Assembly: GCA_964057225.1 (NCBI GenBank)
Contig: OZ059897.1
Location: forward strand, 10,726,001-10,790,000
DNA length: 64,000 nucleotides
DNA from: Auanema rhodensis
Taxonomy: Eukaryota; Nematoda; Chromadorea; Rhabditida; Rhabditidae
Direction of reading: 5' to 3'
Shown: positions 28,306 to 40,218 of the stretch, piece by piece
Position numbering within the stretch: position 1 is the stretch's first letter
How the letters are laid out: each line of letters opens with the position of its first letter
Notes under the pieces: model-generated
What the model was told of the DNA's origin: nothing
What the model saw: only the letters and a program-made list of their open reading frames with translations
The model's database searches: none
Position numbers and translations under genes: made by a program

Positions 28306-28868
28306 CATTATTCGGAAAAGAAAGTCGTATGAGATTAGACAAAGAATTATTCCCCGAGACATTACAACCAGAGATCTTGGAAGAAATTGAGAATACCGAA
28401 TATATCAGAGGAGAAAGAAGAACCATCATTCAAGAAAATCTTGCAAAACATCAAGAAACCGCGAAGAGAAAACATGATGGACGACAACGAATAGAAGAAA
28501 GAGATATCCGAAAAGGAGACCAAGTTATGTTGGCAATTAAAGCGCATAAACCAGGTCAAAAGCTTCGCAAATCATATGATGGACCATTTGAAGTCATCAA
28601 CGTTCAAGGAAACATGGTACAACTCAAGAATCCATTTGGAAAAATTCAAGACGTACACAAAGACAATCTCAAACTTTTTGAACGCAAAATGGACCATACA
28701 ATCGCTCAAAACACGCGATCAAATACAACGACTTATGACACGGACGACGACAGCGATATTGAGATCATAAAAGTCATAAATGGTAACGATAACTATGACT
28801 CTACTGAAGAAACAGAACCAGAAGACCCATCGGACCAAAATTGGCTACCACCAAGAAGAAGACGATGA
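28287..28868 (+). pseudogene. Element 2 integrase C-terminal remnant
   Basis: Open frame beginning ISPYIALFGKES (28290 on), the conserved SPY..LFG turn that ends the integrase core in Ty3/gypsy elements. It continues through a charged helix to RKGDQVML and a GPF-type GPY/F module (SYDGPFEV...NMVQL), then an acidic tail ending in an Arg cluster, stop at 28866-28868. The catalytic core and zinc finger are gone. The first ATG is 28329, giving 179 aa. It overlaps the gag-like frame out of frame, which locates a deletion junction near 28275-28295. Confidence 0.85.
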
Positions 28869-29571
28869 AAGAAATAATTTCGAGATTGATAAAATTATTG
28901 TAAAACTTTGTATCAACTCTCTTTTAAAAAAAAAACCAGAGCTATTCATATTATTATATCATTGGAAAACTTGAGTAAGACGAGATGTAAGCTAATAATC
29001 AAAAAGCATTTCAGTTTCAAAGCATATATGATTATAAAACTTCATCAATTTCAAATAATTTCCCGTAAATAAAGAAGAAATGAAAGATAAGAGACATTAT
29101 ATTGCATATTCATCTGAGCAACAGTCCTTATCAAGTAGTTAATGATTCAATTCCGGAGATTATATGGGATTTAGTTTAATTTTTTTCTATTATTACAATT
29201 CGCTTTGAATACGCTGAAGAAACATGCTAGCTCCATCGATAATATAGCATGACTCTCGTTTCTCTATACTCAAACAAGTTAGACATGCAGCGTCGTGCCT
29301 AAAAAGCTATTTTGCGCACTCTCGCTGACAAAATATAGCCCTGGTATTCTAAAAGATTGTTTTATTACTTAATATTCATGCATTTTCAAATAATTTTTAT
29401 TAAATTCTTTTCAGATAATATTGTTTAACATTATATTGTAATTTATCTTTAATATTTTTATGTTAACATTGTAATTTTTATTTTTTTAAAACTAAACCTT
29501 CTGCTACGATTGAAACAAGCCACATATTTTGCTATTCGCGAGGACGCGACATAAACTCGAAAAAATGGCAC
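28869..29571 (+). other. Element 2 3' non-coding region
   Basis: About 700 bp of AT-rich sequence between the integrase remnant and the 3' LTR. No ORF of note, no tRNA and no structural repeat seen. Confidence 0.55.
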
Positions 29572-29907
29572 GTTCCATTCGGAAATCAATACGTAGCAGG
29601 CGGGTTAGAATCAGACGACATGAGGCTGAGAGAGGACGACACGCCCTTCATATGGAACACAGACTTCAGCTTTGCCTTATGGAATGACTATGGATGGTTG
29701 GTCTTCCTTTCTTAGCTCTCTTTCACTTTATATCTTTATGTAGACTTATATAACTTATTGTAATCATGTAGACATAATAAACCTTTCTTTCTCGAGTCTT
29801 ATGTTTATCCATTATGCTCTTTATCTACCGCTACATCTGGAATACTATCACACTCATCTTGTAGGCTTTATTGGTCTATAGGATCGACGTGAGAGCATAA
29901 CGGAACG
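29572..29907 (+). repeat. Element 2 3' LTR
   Basis: Same 336 bases as the 5' LTR by eye. AATAAA at 29776-29781 would end the transcript. The sequence just upstream (gaaaaaatggcac) is the only polypurine-tract candidate and is weak. Confidence 0.93.
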
Positions 29908-29912
29908 ATTCC
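29908..29912. repeat. Target-site duplication of element 2, right copy
   Basis: attcc, continuing into the tRNA 3' end. Confidence 0.8.
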
Positions 29913-29923
29913 TGTCTTGGGCA
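29908..29923 (+). pseudogene. tRNA-His copy 48, 3' part
   Basis: Target-site copy (attcc) followed by the rest of the T-stem, the acceptor strand CTTGGGC and A73, then the T6 terminator. Confidence 0.95.
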
Positions 29924-30181
29924 TTTTTTGTTTTGAAATTTAAATGCTATAAAATTATTGCTTGCTTGTCATGTTAGATTTGTTTAATTCAAATACTTAT
30001 TTAAGTTCTAACAATTTTTGATTTAATGACGTTCAATTAACTGTATTGTTTTCAAAAATAAAGACATCTTTCAATTTCTGGTCATTGAATTAGAATTTTC
30101 ATGTTGTCACACAGGAAATGAAGAATCTTAGTTCATTTCAGTAACAATGAACACAATAATTTTGTTTAGTTTGTAATACCG

Positions 30182-30253
30182 GCCCAAGTAGTATAGTGGT
30201 TAGTACTCCACGTTGTGGCCGTGGCGACACAGGTTCGATTCCTGTCTTGGGCA
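30182..30253 (+). tRNA. tRNA-His(GTG) copy 49
   Basis: Consensus; 330-bp spacer type. Confidence 0.94.
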
Positions 30254-30513
30254 TTTTTTGTTTTGAAATTTAAATGCTATAAAATTATTGCTTGCTTGTC
30301 ATGTTAGATTTGTTTAATTTAAATACTCATTTAAGTTCCAACAATTTTCGATTAAATCACGTTCATTTAACTGTATTGTTTTCAAAAATAAAGACAAAAT
30401 TCAATTTCTGTTCATTGAATTAGAATTTTCATGTTGTCACACAGAAATTGAAGAATCTTAGTTCATTTCAGTAACAATGAACACACTATCTTTGTTAAGT
30501 TGTTGTAATATCG

Positions 30514-30585
30514 GCCCAAGTAGTATAGTGGTTAGTACTCCACGTTGTGGCCGTGGCGACACAGGTTCGATTCCTGTCTTGGGCA
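30514..30585 (+). tRNA. tRNA-His(GTG) copy 50
   Basis: Consensus. Confidence 0.94.
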
Positions 30586-30845
30586 TTTTTTGTTTTGAAA
30601 TTTAAATGCTATGAAATTATTGCTTGCTTGTCATGTTAGATTTGTTTAATTTGAATACTCGTTTAAGTTCCAACAATTTTTGATTAAATCACGTTCAATT
30701 AACTGTATTGTTTTCAAAAATAAAGACATCTTTCAATTTCTGGTCATTGAATTAGAATTTTCATGTTGTCACACAGAAATTGAAGAATCTTAGTTCATTT
30801 CAGTAACAATGAACACACTAACTTTGTTAAGTTGTTGTAATATCG

Positions 30846-30917
30846 GCCCAAGTAGTATAGTGATTAGTACTCCACGTTGTGGCCGTGGCGACACAGGTTC
30901 GATTCCTGTCTTGGGCA
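30846..30917 (+). tRNA. tRNA-His(GTG) copy 51
   Basis: G19A. Confidence 0.8.
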
Positions 30918-31177
30918 TTTTTTGTTTTGAAATTTAAATGCTATAAAATTATTGCTCGCTTGTCATGTTAGATTTGTTTAATTCAAATACTTATTTAAGT
31001 TCTAACAATTTTTGATTTAATCACGTTCAATTAACTGTATTGTTTTCAAAAATAAAGACAAAATTCAATTTCTGTTCATTGAATTAGAATTTTCATGTTG
31101 TCACCCAGAAATTGAAGATTCTTAGTTCAATTCAGTAACAATGAACACACTAACTTTGTTAAGTTGTTGTAATATTG

Positions 31178-31249
31178 GCCCAAGTAGTATAGTGATTAGT
31201 ACTCCACGTTGTGGCCGTGGCGACACAGGTTCGATTCCTGTCTTGGGCA
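31178..31249 (+). tRNA. tRNA-His(GTG) copy 52
   Basis: G19A. Confidence 0.8.
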
Positions 31250-31510
31250 TTTTTTGTTTTGAAATTTAAATGCTACAAAATTATTGCTTGCTTGTCATGT
31301 TAGATTTGTTTAATTCAAATACTTATTTAAGTTCTAACAATTATCGTTTTAATCACGTTCAATCAACTGTATTGTTTTCAAAAATAAAGACATCTTTCAA
31401 TTTCTGGTCATTGAATTAGAATTTTCATGTTGTCACACAGAAAATGGAAAAATCTTAGTTCAATTCAGTAACAACGAATACACTAACTTTGTTAAGTTGT
31501 TGTAATATCG

Positions 31511-31582
31511 GCCCGAGTAATATAGTGGTTAGTACTCCACGTTGTGGCCGTGGCGACACAGATTCGATTCCTGTTTTGGGCA
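31511..31582 (+). tRNA. tRNA-His(GTG) copy 53
   Basis: A5G, G10A, G53A, C66T; starts the seven-copy series repeated at copy 68. Confidence 0.62.
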
Positions 31583-31842
31583 TTTTTTGTTTTGAAATTT
31601 AAATGCTATAAACATATTGCTTGCTTGTCATGTTAGATTTGTTTATTTCAAATACTTATTTAAGTTCTATCAATTTTCGATTTAATCACGTTCAATCAAC
31701 TGTATTGTTTTCAAAAATAAAGACATCTTTCAATTTCTGGTCATTGAATTAGAATTTTCATGTTGTCACACAGAAATTGAAGAATCTTAGTTCATTTCAG
31801 TAACAATGAACACACTAACTTTGTTAAGTTGTTGTAATATCG

Positions 31843-31914
31843 GCCCAAGTAGTATAGTGGTTAGTACTCCACGTTGTGGCCGTGGCGACACAGGTTCGAT
31901 TCCTGTCTTGGGCA
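31843..31914 (+). tRNA. tRNA-His(GTG) copy 54
   Basis: Consensus. Confidence 0.94.
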
Positions 31915-32174
31915 TTTTTTGTTTTGAAATTTAAATGCTATAAACATATTGCTTGCTTGTCATGTTAGATTTCTTCAATTTGAATACTTATTCAAGTTAT
32001 AACAATTTTTGATTTAATCACGTTCAATTAACTGTATTGTTTTCAAAAATAAAGACATCTTTCAATTTCTGGTCATTGAATTAGAATTTTCATGTTGTCA
32101 CACAGAAATTGAAGAATCTTAGTTCATTTCAGTAACAATGAACACACTAACTTTGTTAAGTTGTTGTAATATCG

Positions 32175-32246
32175 GCCCAAGTAGTATGGTGGTTAGTACT
32201 CCACGTTGTGGCCGTGGCGACACAGATTCGATTCCTGTCTTGGGCA
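32175..32246 (+). tRNA. tRNA-His(GTG) copy 55
   Basis: A14G, G53A. Confidence 0.65.
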
Positions 32247-32506
32247 TTTTTTGTTTTGAAATTAAAGTGCTATAAACATATTGCTTGCTTGTCATGTTAG
32301 ATTTGTTTAATCCAAATACTTATTTAAGTTCTATCAATTTTCGATTTAATCACGTTCAATCAACTGTATTGTTTTCAAAAATAAAGACATCTTTCAATTT
32401 CTGGTCATTGAATTAGAATTTTCATGTTGTCACACAGAAATTGAAGAATCTTAGTTCATTTCAGTAACAATGAACACACTAACTTTGTTAAGTTGTTGTA
32501 ATATCG

Positions 32507-32578
32507 GCCCAAGTAGTATAGTGGTTAGTACTCCACGTTGTGGCCGTGGCGACACAGATTCGATTCCTGTCTTGGGCA
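32507..32578 (+). tRNA. tRNA-His(GTG) copy 56
   Basis: G53A. Confidence 0.72.
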
Positions 32579-32838
32579 TTTTTTGTTTTGAAATTTAAAT
32601 GCTATAAACATATTGCTTGCTTGTCATGTTAGATTTCTTCAATTTGAATACTTATTCAAGTTATAACAATTTTTGATTTAATCACGTTCAATTAACTGTA
32701 TTGTTTTCAAAAATAAAGACATCTTTCAATTTCTGGTCATTGAATTAGAATTTTCATGTTGTCACACAGAAATTGAAGAATCTTAGTTCATTTCAGTAAC
32801 AATGAACACACTAACTTTGTTAAGTTGTTGTAATATCG

Positions 32839-32910
32839 GCCCAAGTAGTATGGTGGTTAGTACTCCACGTTGTGGCCGTGGCGACACAGATTCGATTCCT
32901 GTCTTGGGCA
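32839..32910 (+). tRNA. tRNA-His(GTG) copy 57
   Basis: A14G, G53A. Confidence 0.65.
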
Positions 32911-33170
32911 TTTTTTGTTTTGAAATTAAAGTGCTATAAACATATTGCTTGCTTGTCATGTTAGACTGTTTTAATTCAAATACTTATTTAAGTTCTATCA
33001 ATTTTTGATTTAATCACGTTCAATTAACTGTATTGTTTTCAAAAATAAAGACAAAATTCAATTTCTGTTCATTGAATTAGAATTTTCATGTTGTCACACA
33101 GAAATTGAAGAATCTTAGTTCAATTCAGTAACAATGAACACACTAACTTTGTTAAGTTGTTGTAATATTG

Positions 33171-33242
33171 GCCCAAGTAGTATAGTGATTAGTACTCCAC
33201 GTTGTGGCCGTGGCGACACAGGTTCGATTCCTGTCTTGGGCA
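33171..33242 (+). tRNA. tRNA-His(GTG) copy 58
   Basis: G19A. Confidence 0.8.
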
Positions 33243-33502
33243 TTTTTTGTTTTGAAATTTAAATGCTATAAAATTATTGCTCGCTTGTCATGTTAGATTT
33301 GTTTAATTCAAATACTTATTTAAGTTCTAACAATTTTTGATTTAATCACGTTCAATTAACTGTATTGTTTTCAAAAATAAAGACAAAATTCAATTTCTGT
33401 TCATTGAATTAGAATTTTCATGTTGTCACCCAGAAATTGAAGATTCTTAGTTCAATTCAGTAACAATGAACACACTAACTTTGTTAAGTTGTTGTAATAT
33501 TG

Positions 33503-33574
33503 GCCCAAGTAGTATAGTGATTAGTACTCCACGTTGTGGCCGTGGCGACACAGGTTCGATTCCTGTCTTGGGCA
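33503..33574 (+). tRNA. tRNA-His(GTG) copy 59
   Basis: G19A. Confidence 0.8.
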
Positions 33575-33835
33575 TTTTTTGTTTTGAAATTTAAATGCTA
33601 CAAAATTATTGCTTGCTTGTCATGTTAGATTTGTTTAATTCAAATACTTATTTAAGTTCTAACAATTATCGTTTTAATCACGTTCAATCAACTGTATTGT
33701 TTTCAAAAATAAAGACATCTTTCAATTTCTGGTCATTGAATTAGAATTTTCATGTTGTCACACAGAAAATGGAAAAATCTTAGTTCAATTCAGTAACAAC
33801 GAACACACTAACTTTGTTAAGTTGTTGTAATATCG

Positions 33836-33907
33836 GCCCGAGTAATATAGTGGTTAGTACTCCACGTTGTGGCCGTGGCGACACAGATTCGATTCCTGTT
33901 TTGGGCA
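33836..33907 (+). tRNA. tRNA-His(GTG) copy 60
   Basis: A5G, G10A, G53A, C66T. Confidence 0.62.
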
Positions 33908-34167
33908 TTTTTTGTTTTGAAATTTAAATGCTATAAACATATTGCTTGCTTGTCATGTTAGATTTGTTTATTTCAAATACTTATTTAAGTTCTATCAATT
34001 TTCGATTTAATCACGTTCAATCAACTGTATTGTTTTCAAAAATAAAGACATCTTTCAATTTCTGGTCATTGAATTAGAATTTTCATGTTGTCACATAGAA
34101 ATTGAAGAATCTTAGTTCATTTCAGTAACAATGAACACACTAACTTTGTTAAGTTGTTGTAATATCG

Positions 34168-34239
34168 GCCCAAGTAGTATAGTGGTTAGTACTCCACGTT
34201 GTGGCCGTGGCGACACAGGTTCGATTCCTGTCTTGGGCA
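34168..34239 (+). tRNA. tRNA-His(GTG) copy 61
   Basis: Consensus. Confidence 0.94.
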
Positions 34240-34499
34240 TTTTTTGTTTTGAAATTAAAGTGCTATAAACATATTGCTTGCTTGTCATGTTAGATTTGTT
34301 TAATTCAAATACTTATTTAAGTTCTATCAATTTTTGATTTAATCACGTTCAATTAACTGTATTGTTTTCAAAAATAAAGACAAAATTCAATTTCTGTTCA
34401 TTGAATTAGAATTTTCATGTTGTCACCCAGAAATTGAAGATTCTTAGTTCAATTCAGTAACAATGAACACACTAACTTTGTTAAGTTGTTGTAATATTG

Positions 34500-34571
34500 G
34501 CCCAAGTAGTATAGTGATTAGTACTCCACGTTGTGGCCGTGGCGACACAGGTTCGATTCCTGTCTTGGGCA
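34500..34571 (+). tRNA. tRNA-His(GTG) copy 62
   Basis: G19A. Confidence 0.8.
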
Positions 34572-34832
34572 TTTTTTGTTTTGAAATTTAAATGCTACAA
34601 AATTATTGCTTGCTTGTCATGTTAGATTTGTTTAATTCAAATACTTATTTAAGTTCTAACAATTATCGTTTTAATCACGTTCAATCAACTGTATTGTTTT
34701 CAAAAATAAAGACATCTTTCAATTTCTGGTCATTGAATTAGAATTTTCATGTTGTCACACAGAAAATGGAAAAATCTTAGTTCAATTCAGTAACAACGAA
34801 CACACTAACTTTGTTAAGTTGTTGTAATATCG

Positions 34833-34904
34833 GCCCGAGTAATATAGTGGTTAGTACTCCACGTTGTGGCCGTGGCGACACAGATTCGATTCCTGTTTTG
34901 GGCA
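34833..34904 (+). tRNA. tRNA-His(GTG) copy 63
   Basis: A5G, G10A, G53A, C66T. Confidence 0.62.
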
Positions 34905-35164
34905 TTTTTTGTTTTGAAATTTAAATGCTATAAACATATTGCTTGCTTGTCATGTTAGATTTGTTTATTTCAAATACTTATTTAAGTTCTATCAATTTTC
35001 GATTTAATCACGTTCAATCAACTGTATTGTTTTCAAAAATAAAGACATTTTTCAATTTCTGGTCATTGAATTAGAATTTTCATGTTGTCACACAGAAATT
35101 GAAGAATCTTAGTTCATTTCAGTAACAATGAACACACTAACTTTGTTAAGTTGTTGTAATATCG

Positions 35165-35236
35165 GCCCAAGTAGTATAGTGGTTAGTACTCCACGTTGTG
35201 GCCGTGGCGACACAGGTTCGATTCCTGTCTTGGGCA
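35165..35236 (+). tRNA. tRNA-His(GTG) copy 64
   Basis: Consensus. Confidence 0.94.
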
Positions 35237-35496
35237 TTTTTTGTTTTGAAATTTAAATGCTATAAACATATTGCTTGCTTGTCATGTTAGATTTCTTCAA
35301 TTTGAATACTTATTCAAGTTATAACAATTTTTGATTTAATCACGTTCAATTAACTGTATTGTTTTCAAAAATAAAGACATCTTTCAATTTCTGGTCATTG
35401 AATTAGAATTTTCATGTTGTCACACAGAAATTGAAGAATCTTAGTTCATTTCAGTAACAATGAACACACTAACTTTGTTAAGTTGTTGTAATATCG

Positions 35497-35568
35497 GCCC
35501 AAGTAGTATGGTGGTTAGTACTCCACGTTGTGGCCGTGGCTGCACAGATTCGATTCCTGTCTTGGGCA
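35497..35568 (+). tRNA. tRNA-His(GTG) copy 65
   Basis: A14G, G45T, A46G, G53A; variable loop CTGC, shared only with copy 78. Confidence 0.6.
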
Positions 35569-35828
35569 TTTTTTGTTTTGAAATTAAAGTGCTATAAACA
35601 TATTGCTTGCTTGTCATGTTAGATTTGTTTAATCCAAATACTTATTTAAGTTCTATCAATTTTCGATTTAATCACGTTCAATCAACTGTATTGTTTTCAA
35701 AAATAAAGACATCTTTCAATTTCTGGTCATTGAATTAGAATTTTCATGTTGTCACACAGAAATTGAAGAATCTTAGTTCATTTCGGTAACAATGAACACA
35801 CTAACTTTGTTAAGTTGTTGTAATATCG

Positions 35829-35900
35829 GCCCAAGTAGTATAGTGGTTAGTACTCCACGTTGTGGCCGTGGCGACACAGGTTCGATTCCTGTCTTGGGCA
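35829..35900 (+). tRNA. tRNA-His(GTG) copy 66
   Basis: Consensus. Confidence 0.94.
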
Positions 35901-36160
35901 TTTTTTGTTTTGAAATTTAAATGCTATAAAATTATTGCTCGCTTGTCATGTTAGATTTGTTTAATTCAAATACTTATTTAAGTTCTAACAATTTTTGATT
36001 TAATCACGTTCAATTAACTGTATTGTTTTCAAAAATAAAGACAAAATTCAATTTCTGTTCATTGAATTAGAATTTTCATGTTGTCACCCAGAAATTGAAG
36101 ATTCTTAGTTCAATTCAGTAACAATGAACACACTAACTTTGTTAAGTTGTTGTAATATTG

Positions 36161-36232
36161 GCCCAAGTAGTATAGTGATTAGTACTCCACGTTGTGGCCG
36201 TGGCGACACAGGTTCGATTCCTGTCTTGGGCA
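36161..36232 (+). tRNA. tRNA-His(GTG) copy 67
   Basis: G19A. Confidence 0.8.
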
Positions 36233-36493
36233 TTTTTTGTTTTGAAATTTAAATGCTACAAAATTATTGCTTGCTTGTCATGTTAGATTTGTTTAATTCA
36301 AATACTTATTTAAGTTCTAACAATTATCGTTTTAATCACGTTCAATCAACTGTATTGTTTTCAAAAATAAAGACATCTTTCAATTTCTGGTCATTGAATT
36401 AGAATTTTCATGTTGTCACACAGAAAATGGAAAAATCTTAGTTCAATTCAGTAACAACGAATACACTAACTTTGTTAAGTTGTTGTAATATCG

Positions 36494-36565
36494 GCCCGAG
36501 TAATATAGTGGTTAGTACTCCACGTTGTGGCCGTGGCGACACAGATTCGATTCCTGTTTTGGGCA
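36494..36565 (+). tRNA. tRNA-His(GTG) copy 68
   Basis: A5G, G10A, G53A, C66T. Confidence 0.62.
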
Positions 36566-36825
36566 TTTTTTGTTTTGAAATTTAAATGCTATAAACATAT
36601 TGCTTGCTTGTCATGTTAGATTTGTTTATTTCAAATACTTATTTAAGTTCTATCAATTTTCGATTTAATCACGTTCAATCAACTGTATTGTTTTCAAAAA
36701 TAAAGACATCTTTCAATTTCTGGTCATTGAATTAGAATTTTCATGTTGTCACACAGAAATTGAAGAATCTTAGTTCATTTCAGTAACAATGAACACACTA
36801 ACTTTGTTAAGTTGTTGTAATATCG

Positions 36826-36897
36826 GCCCAAGTAGTATAGTGGTTAGTACTCCACGTTGTGGCCGTGGCGACACAGGTTCGATTCCTGTCTTGGGCA
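36826..36897 (+). tRNA. tRNA-His(GTG) copy 69
   Basis: Consensus. Confidence 0.94.
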
Positions 36898-37157
36898 TTT
36901 TTTGTTTTGAAATTTAAATGCTATAAACATATTGCTTGCTTGTCATGTTAGATTTCTTCAATTTGAATACTTATTCAAGTTATAACAATTTTTGATTTAA
37001 TCACGTTCAATTAACTGTATTGTTTTCAAAAATAAAGACATCTTTCAATTTCTGGTCATTGAATTAGAATTTTCATGTTGTCACACAGAAATTGAAGAAT
37101 CTTAGTTCATTTCAGTAACAATGAACACACTAACTTTGTTAAGTTGTTGTAATATCG

Positions 37158-37229
37158 GCCCAAGTAGTATGGTGGTTAGTACTCCACGTTGTGGCCGTGG
37201 CGACACAGATTCGATTCCTGTCTTGGGCA
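37158..37229 (+). tRNA. tRNA-His(GTG) copy 70
   Basis: A14G, G53A. Confidence 0.65.
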
Positions 37230-37489
37230 TTTTTTGTTTTGAAATTAAAGTGCTATAAACATATTGCTTGCTTGTCATGTTAGATTTGTTTAATCCAAAT
37301 ACTTATTTAAGTTCTATCAATTTTCGATTTAATCACGTTCAATCAACTGTATTGTTTTCAAAAATAAAGACATCTTTCAATTTCTGGTCATTGAATTAGA
37401 ATTTTCATGTTGTCACACAGAAATTGAAGAATCTTAGTTCATTTCAGTAACAATGAACACACTAACTTTGTTAAGTTGTTGTAATATCG

Positions 37490-37561
37490 GCCCAAGTAGT
37501 ATAGTGGTTAGTACTCCACGTTGTGGCCGTGGCGACACAGATTCGATTCCTGTCTTGGGCA
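37490..37561 (+). tRNA. tRNA-His(GTG) copy 71
   Basis: G53A. Confidence 0.72.
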
Positions 37562-37821
37562 TTTTTTGTTTTGAAATTTAAATGCTATAAACATATTGCT
37601 TGCTTGTCATGTTAGATTTCTTCAATTTGAATACTTATTCAAGTTATAACAATTTTTGATTTAATCACGTTCAATTAACTGTATTGTTTTCAAAAATAAA
37701 GACATCTTTCAATTTCTGGTCATTGAATTAGAATTTTCATGTTGTCACACAGAAATTGAAGAATCTTAGTTCATTTCAGTAACAATGAACACACTAACTT
37801 TGTTAAGTTGTTGTAATATCG

Positions 37822-37893
37822 GCCCAAGTAGTATGGTGGTTAGTACTCCACGTTGTGGCCGTGGCGACACAGATTCGATTCCTGTCTTGGGCA
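37822..37893 (+). tRNA. tRNA-His(GTG) copy 72
   Basis: A14G, G53A. Confidence 0.65.
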
Positions 37894-38153
37894 TTTTTTG
37901 TTTTGAAATTAAAGTGCTATAAACATATTGCTTGCTTGTCATGTTAGATTTGTTTAATTCAAATACTTATTTAAGTTCTATCAATTTTTGATTTAATCAC
38001 GTTCAATTAACTGTATTGTTTTCAAAAATAAAGACAAAATTCAATTTCTGTTCATTGAATTAGAATTTTCATGTTGTCACACAGAAATTGAAGAATCTTA
38101 GTTCAATTCAGTAACAATGAACACACTAACTTTGTTAAGTTGTTGTAATATTG

Positions 38154-38225
38154 GCCCAAGTAGTATAGTGATTAGTACTCCACGTTGTGGCCGTGGCGAC
38201 ACAGGTTCGATTCCTGTCTTGGGCA
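38154..38225 (+). tRNA. tRNA-His(GTG) copy 73
   Basis: G19A. Confidence 0.8.
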
Positions 38226-38485
38226 TTTTTTGTTTTGAAATTTAAATGCTATAAAATTATTGCTCGCTTGTCATGTTAGATTTGTTTAATTCAAATACTT
38301 ATTTAAGTTCTAACAATTTTTGATTTAATCACGTTCAATTAACTGTATTGTTTTCAAAAATAAAGACAAAATTCAATTTCTGTTCATTGAATTAGAATTT
38401 TCATGTTGTCACCCAGAAATTGAAGATTCTTAGTTCAATTCAGTAACAATGAACACACTAACTTTGTTAAGTTGTTGTAATATTG

Positions 38486-38557
38486 GCCCAAGTAGTATAG
38501 TGATTAGTACTCCACGTTGTGGCCGTGGCGACACAGGTTCGATTCCTGTCTTGGGCA
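38486..38557 (+). tRNA. tRNA-His(GTG) copy 74
   Basis: G19A. Confidence 0.8.
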
Positions 38558-38817
38558 TTTTTTGTTTTGAAATTTAAATGCTACAAAATTATTGCTTGCT
38601 TGTCATGTTAGATTTGTTTAATTCAAATACTTATTTAAGTTCTAACAATTATCGTTTTAATCACGTTCAATTAACAGTATTGTTTTCAAAAATAAAGACA
38701 TCTTTCAATTTCTGGTCATTGAATTAGAATTTTCATGTTGTCACCCAGAAATTGAAGATTCTTAGTTCAATTCAGTAACAATGAACACACTAACTTTGTT
38801 AAGTTGTTGTAATATCG

Positions 38818-38889
38818 GCCCAAGTAATATAGTGGTTAGTACTCCACGTTGTGGCCGTGGCGACACAGGTTCGATTCCTGTCTTGGGCA
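38818..38889 (+). tRNA. tRNA-His(GTG) copy 75
   Basis: G10A with intact box B. Confidence 0.78.
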
Positions 38890-39150
38890 TTTTTTGTTTT
38901 GAAATTAAAATGCTATAAACATATTGCTTGCTTGTCATGTTAGATTTCTTTAATTCAAATACTTATTTAAGTTCTAACAATTTTTGATTTAATCACGTTC
39001 AATCAACTGTATTGTTTTCAAAAATAAAGACATCTTTCAATTTCTGGTCATTGAATTAGAATTTTCATGTTGTCACACAGAAAATGGAAAAATCTTAGTT
39101 CAATTCAGTAACAACGAACACACTAACTTTGTTAAGTTGTTGTAATATCG

Positions 39151-39222
39151 GCCCGAGTAATATAGTGGTTAGTACTCCACGTTGTGGCCGTGGCGACACA
39201 GATTCGATTCCTGTTTTGGGCA
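39151..39222 (+). tRNA. tRNA-His(GTG) copy 76
   Basis: A5G, G10A, G53A, C66T. Confidence 0.62.
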
Positions 39223-39482
39223 TTTTTTGTTTTGAAATTTAAATGCTATAAACATATTGCTTGCTTGTCATGTTAGATTTGTTTATTTCAAATACTTATT
39301 TAAGTTCTATCAATTTTCGATTTAATCACGTTCAATCAACTGTATTGTTTTCAAAAATAAAGACATCTTTCAATTTCTGGTCATTGAATTAGAATTTTCA
39401 TGTTGTCACACAGAAATTGAAGAATCTTAGTTCATTTCAGTAACAATGAACACACTAACTTTGTTAAGTTGTTGTAATATCG

Positions 39483-39554
39483 GCCCAAGTAGTATAGTGG
39501 TTAGTACTCCACGTTGTGGCCGTGGCGACACAGGTTCGATTCCTGTCTTGGGCA
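39483..39554 (+). tRNA. tRNA-His(GTG) copy 77
   Basis: Consensus. Confidence 0.94.
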
Positions 39555-39814
39555 TTTTTTGTTTTGAAATTTAAATGCTATAAACATATTGCTTGCTTGT
39601 CAAGTTAGATTTCTTCAATTTGAATACTTATTCAAGTTATAACAATTTTTGATTTAATCACGTTCAATTAACTGTATTGTTTTCAAAAATAAAGACATCT
39701 TTCAATTTCTGGTCATTGAATTAGAATTTTCATGTTGTCACACAGAAATTGAAGAATCTTAGTTCATTTCAGTAACAATGAACACACTAACTTTGTTAAG
39801 TTGTTGTAATATCG

Positions 39815-39886
39815 GCCCAAGTAGTATGGTGGTTAGTACTCCACGTTGTGGCCGTGGCTGCACAGATTCGATTCCTGTCTTGGGCA
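39815..39886 (+). tRNA. tRNA-His(GTG) copy 78
   Basis: A14G, G45T, A46G, G53A; duplicate of copy 65. Confidence 0.6.
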
Positions 39887-40146
39887 TTTTTTGTTTTGAA
39901 ATTAAAGTGCTATAAACATATTGCTTGCTTGTCATGTTAGATTTGTTTAATCCAAATACTTATTTAAGTTCTATCAATTTTCGATTTAATCACGTTCAAT
40001 CAACTGTATTGTTTTCAAAAATAAAGACATCTTTCAATTTCTGGTCATTGAATTAGAATTTTCATGTTGTCACACAGAAATTGAAGAATCTTAGTTCATT
40101 TCGGTAACAATGAACACACTAACTTTGTTAAGTTGTTGTAATATCG

Positions 40147-40218
40147 GCCCAAGTAGTATAGTGGTTAGTACTCCACGTTGTGGCCGTGGCGACACAGATT
40201 CGATTCCTGTCTTGGGCA
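40147..40218 (+). tRNA. tRNA-His(GTG) copy 79
   Basis: G53A. Confidence 0.72.

Larger units (their letters stand above)
26023..29907 (+). mobile_element. Element 2: internally deleted LTR retrotransposon
   Basis: 3.9 kb with 336-bp direct LTRs that I read as identical and a tRNA-Gln primer site. Inside are a gag-like frame and, out of frame with it, the C-terminal end of a Ty3/gypsy integrase. Protease, reverse transcriptase, RNase H and most of integrase are missing, so mobilisation needs enzymes supplied in trans. Insertion split tRNA-His copy 48. LTR termini are GTTCC...GGAAC(G), not the usual TG...CA. The LTR sequence differs from element 1, so it is a different family. Confidence 0.93.

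Noticed and set aside
27705-28559. Minus-strand open frames in element 2 (27705-27944, 27978-28247, 28362-28559)
   Set aside because: Antisense shadows of the gag-like frame and integrase remnant; no recognisable domain.
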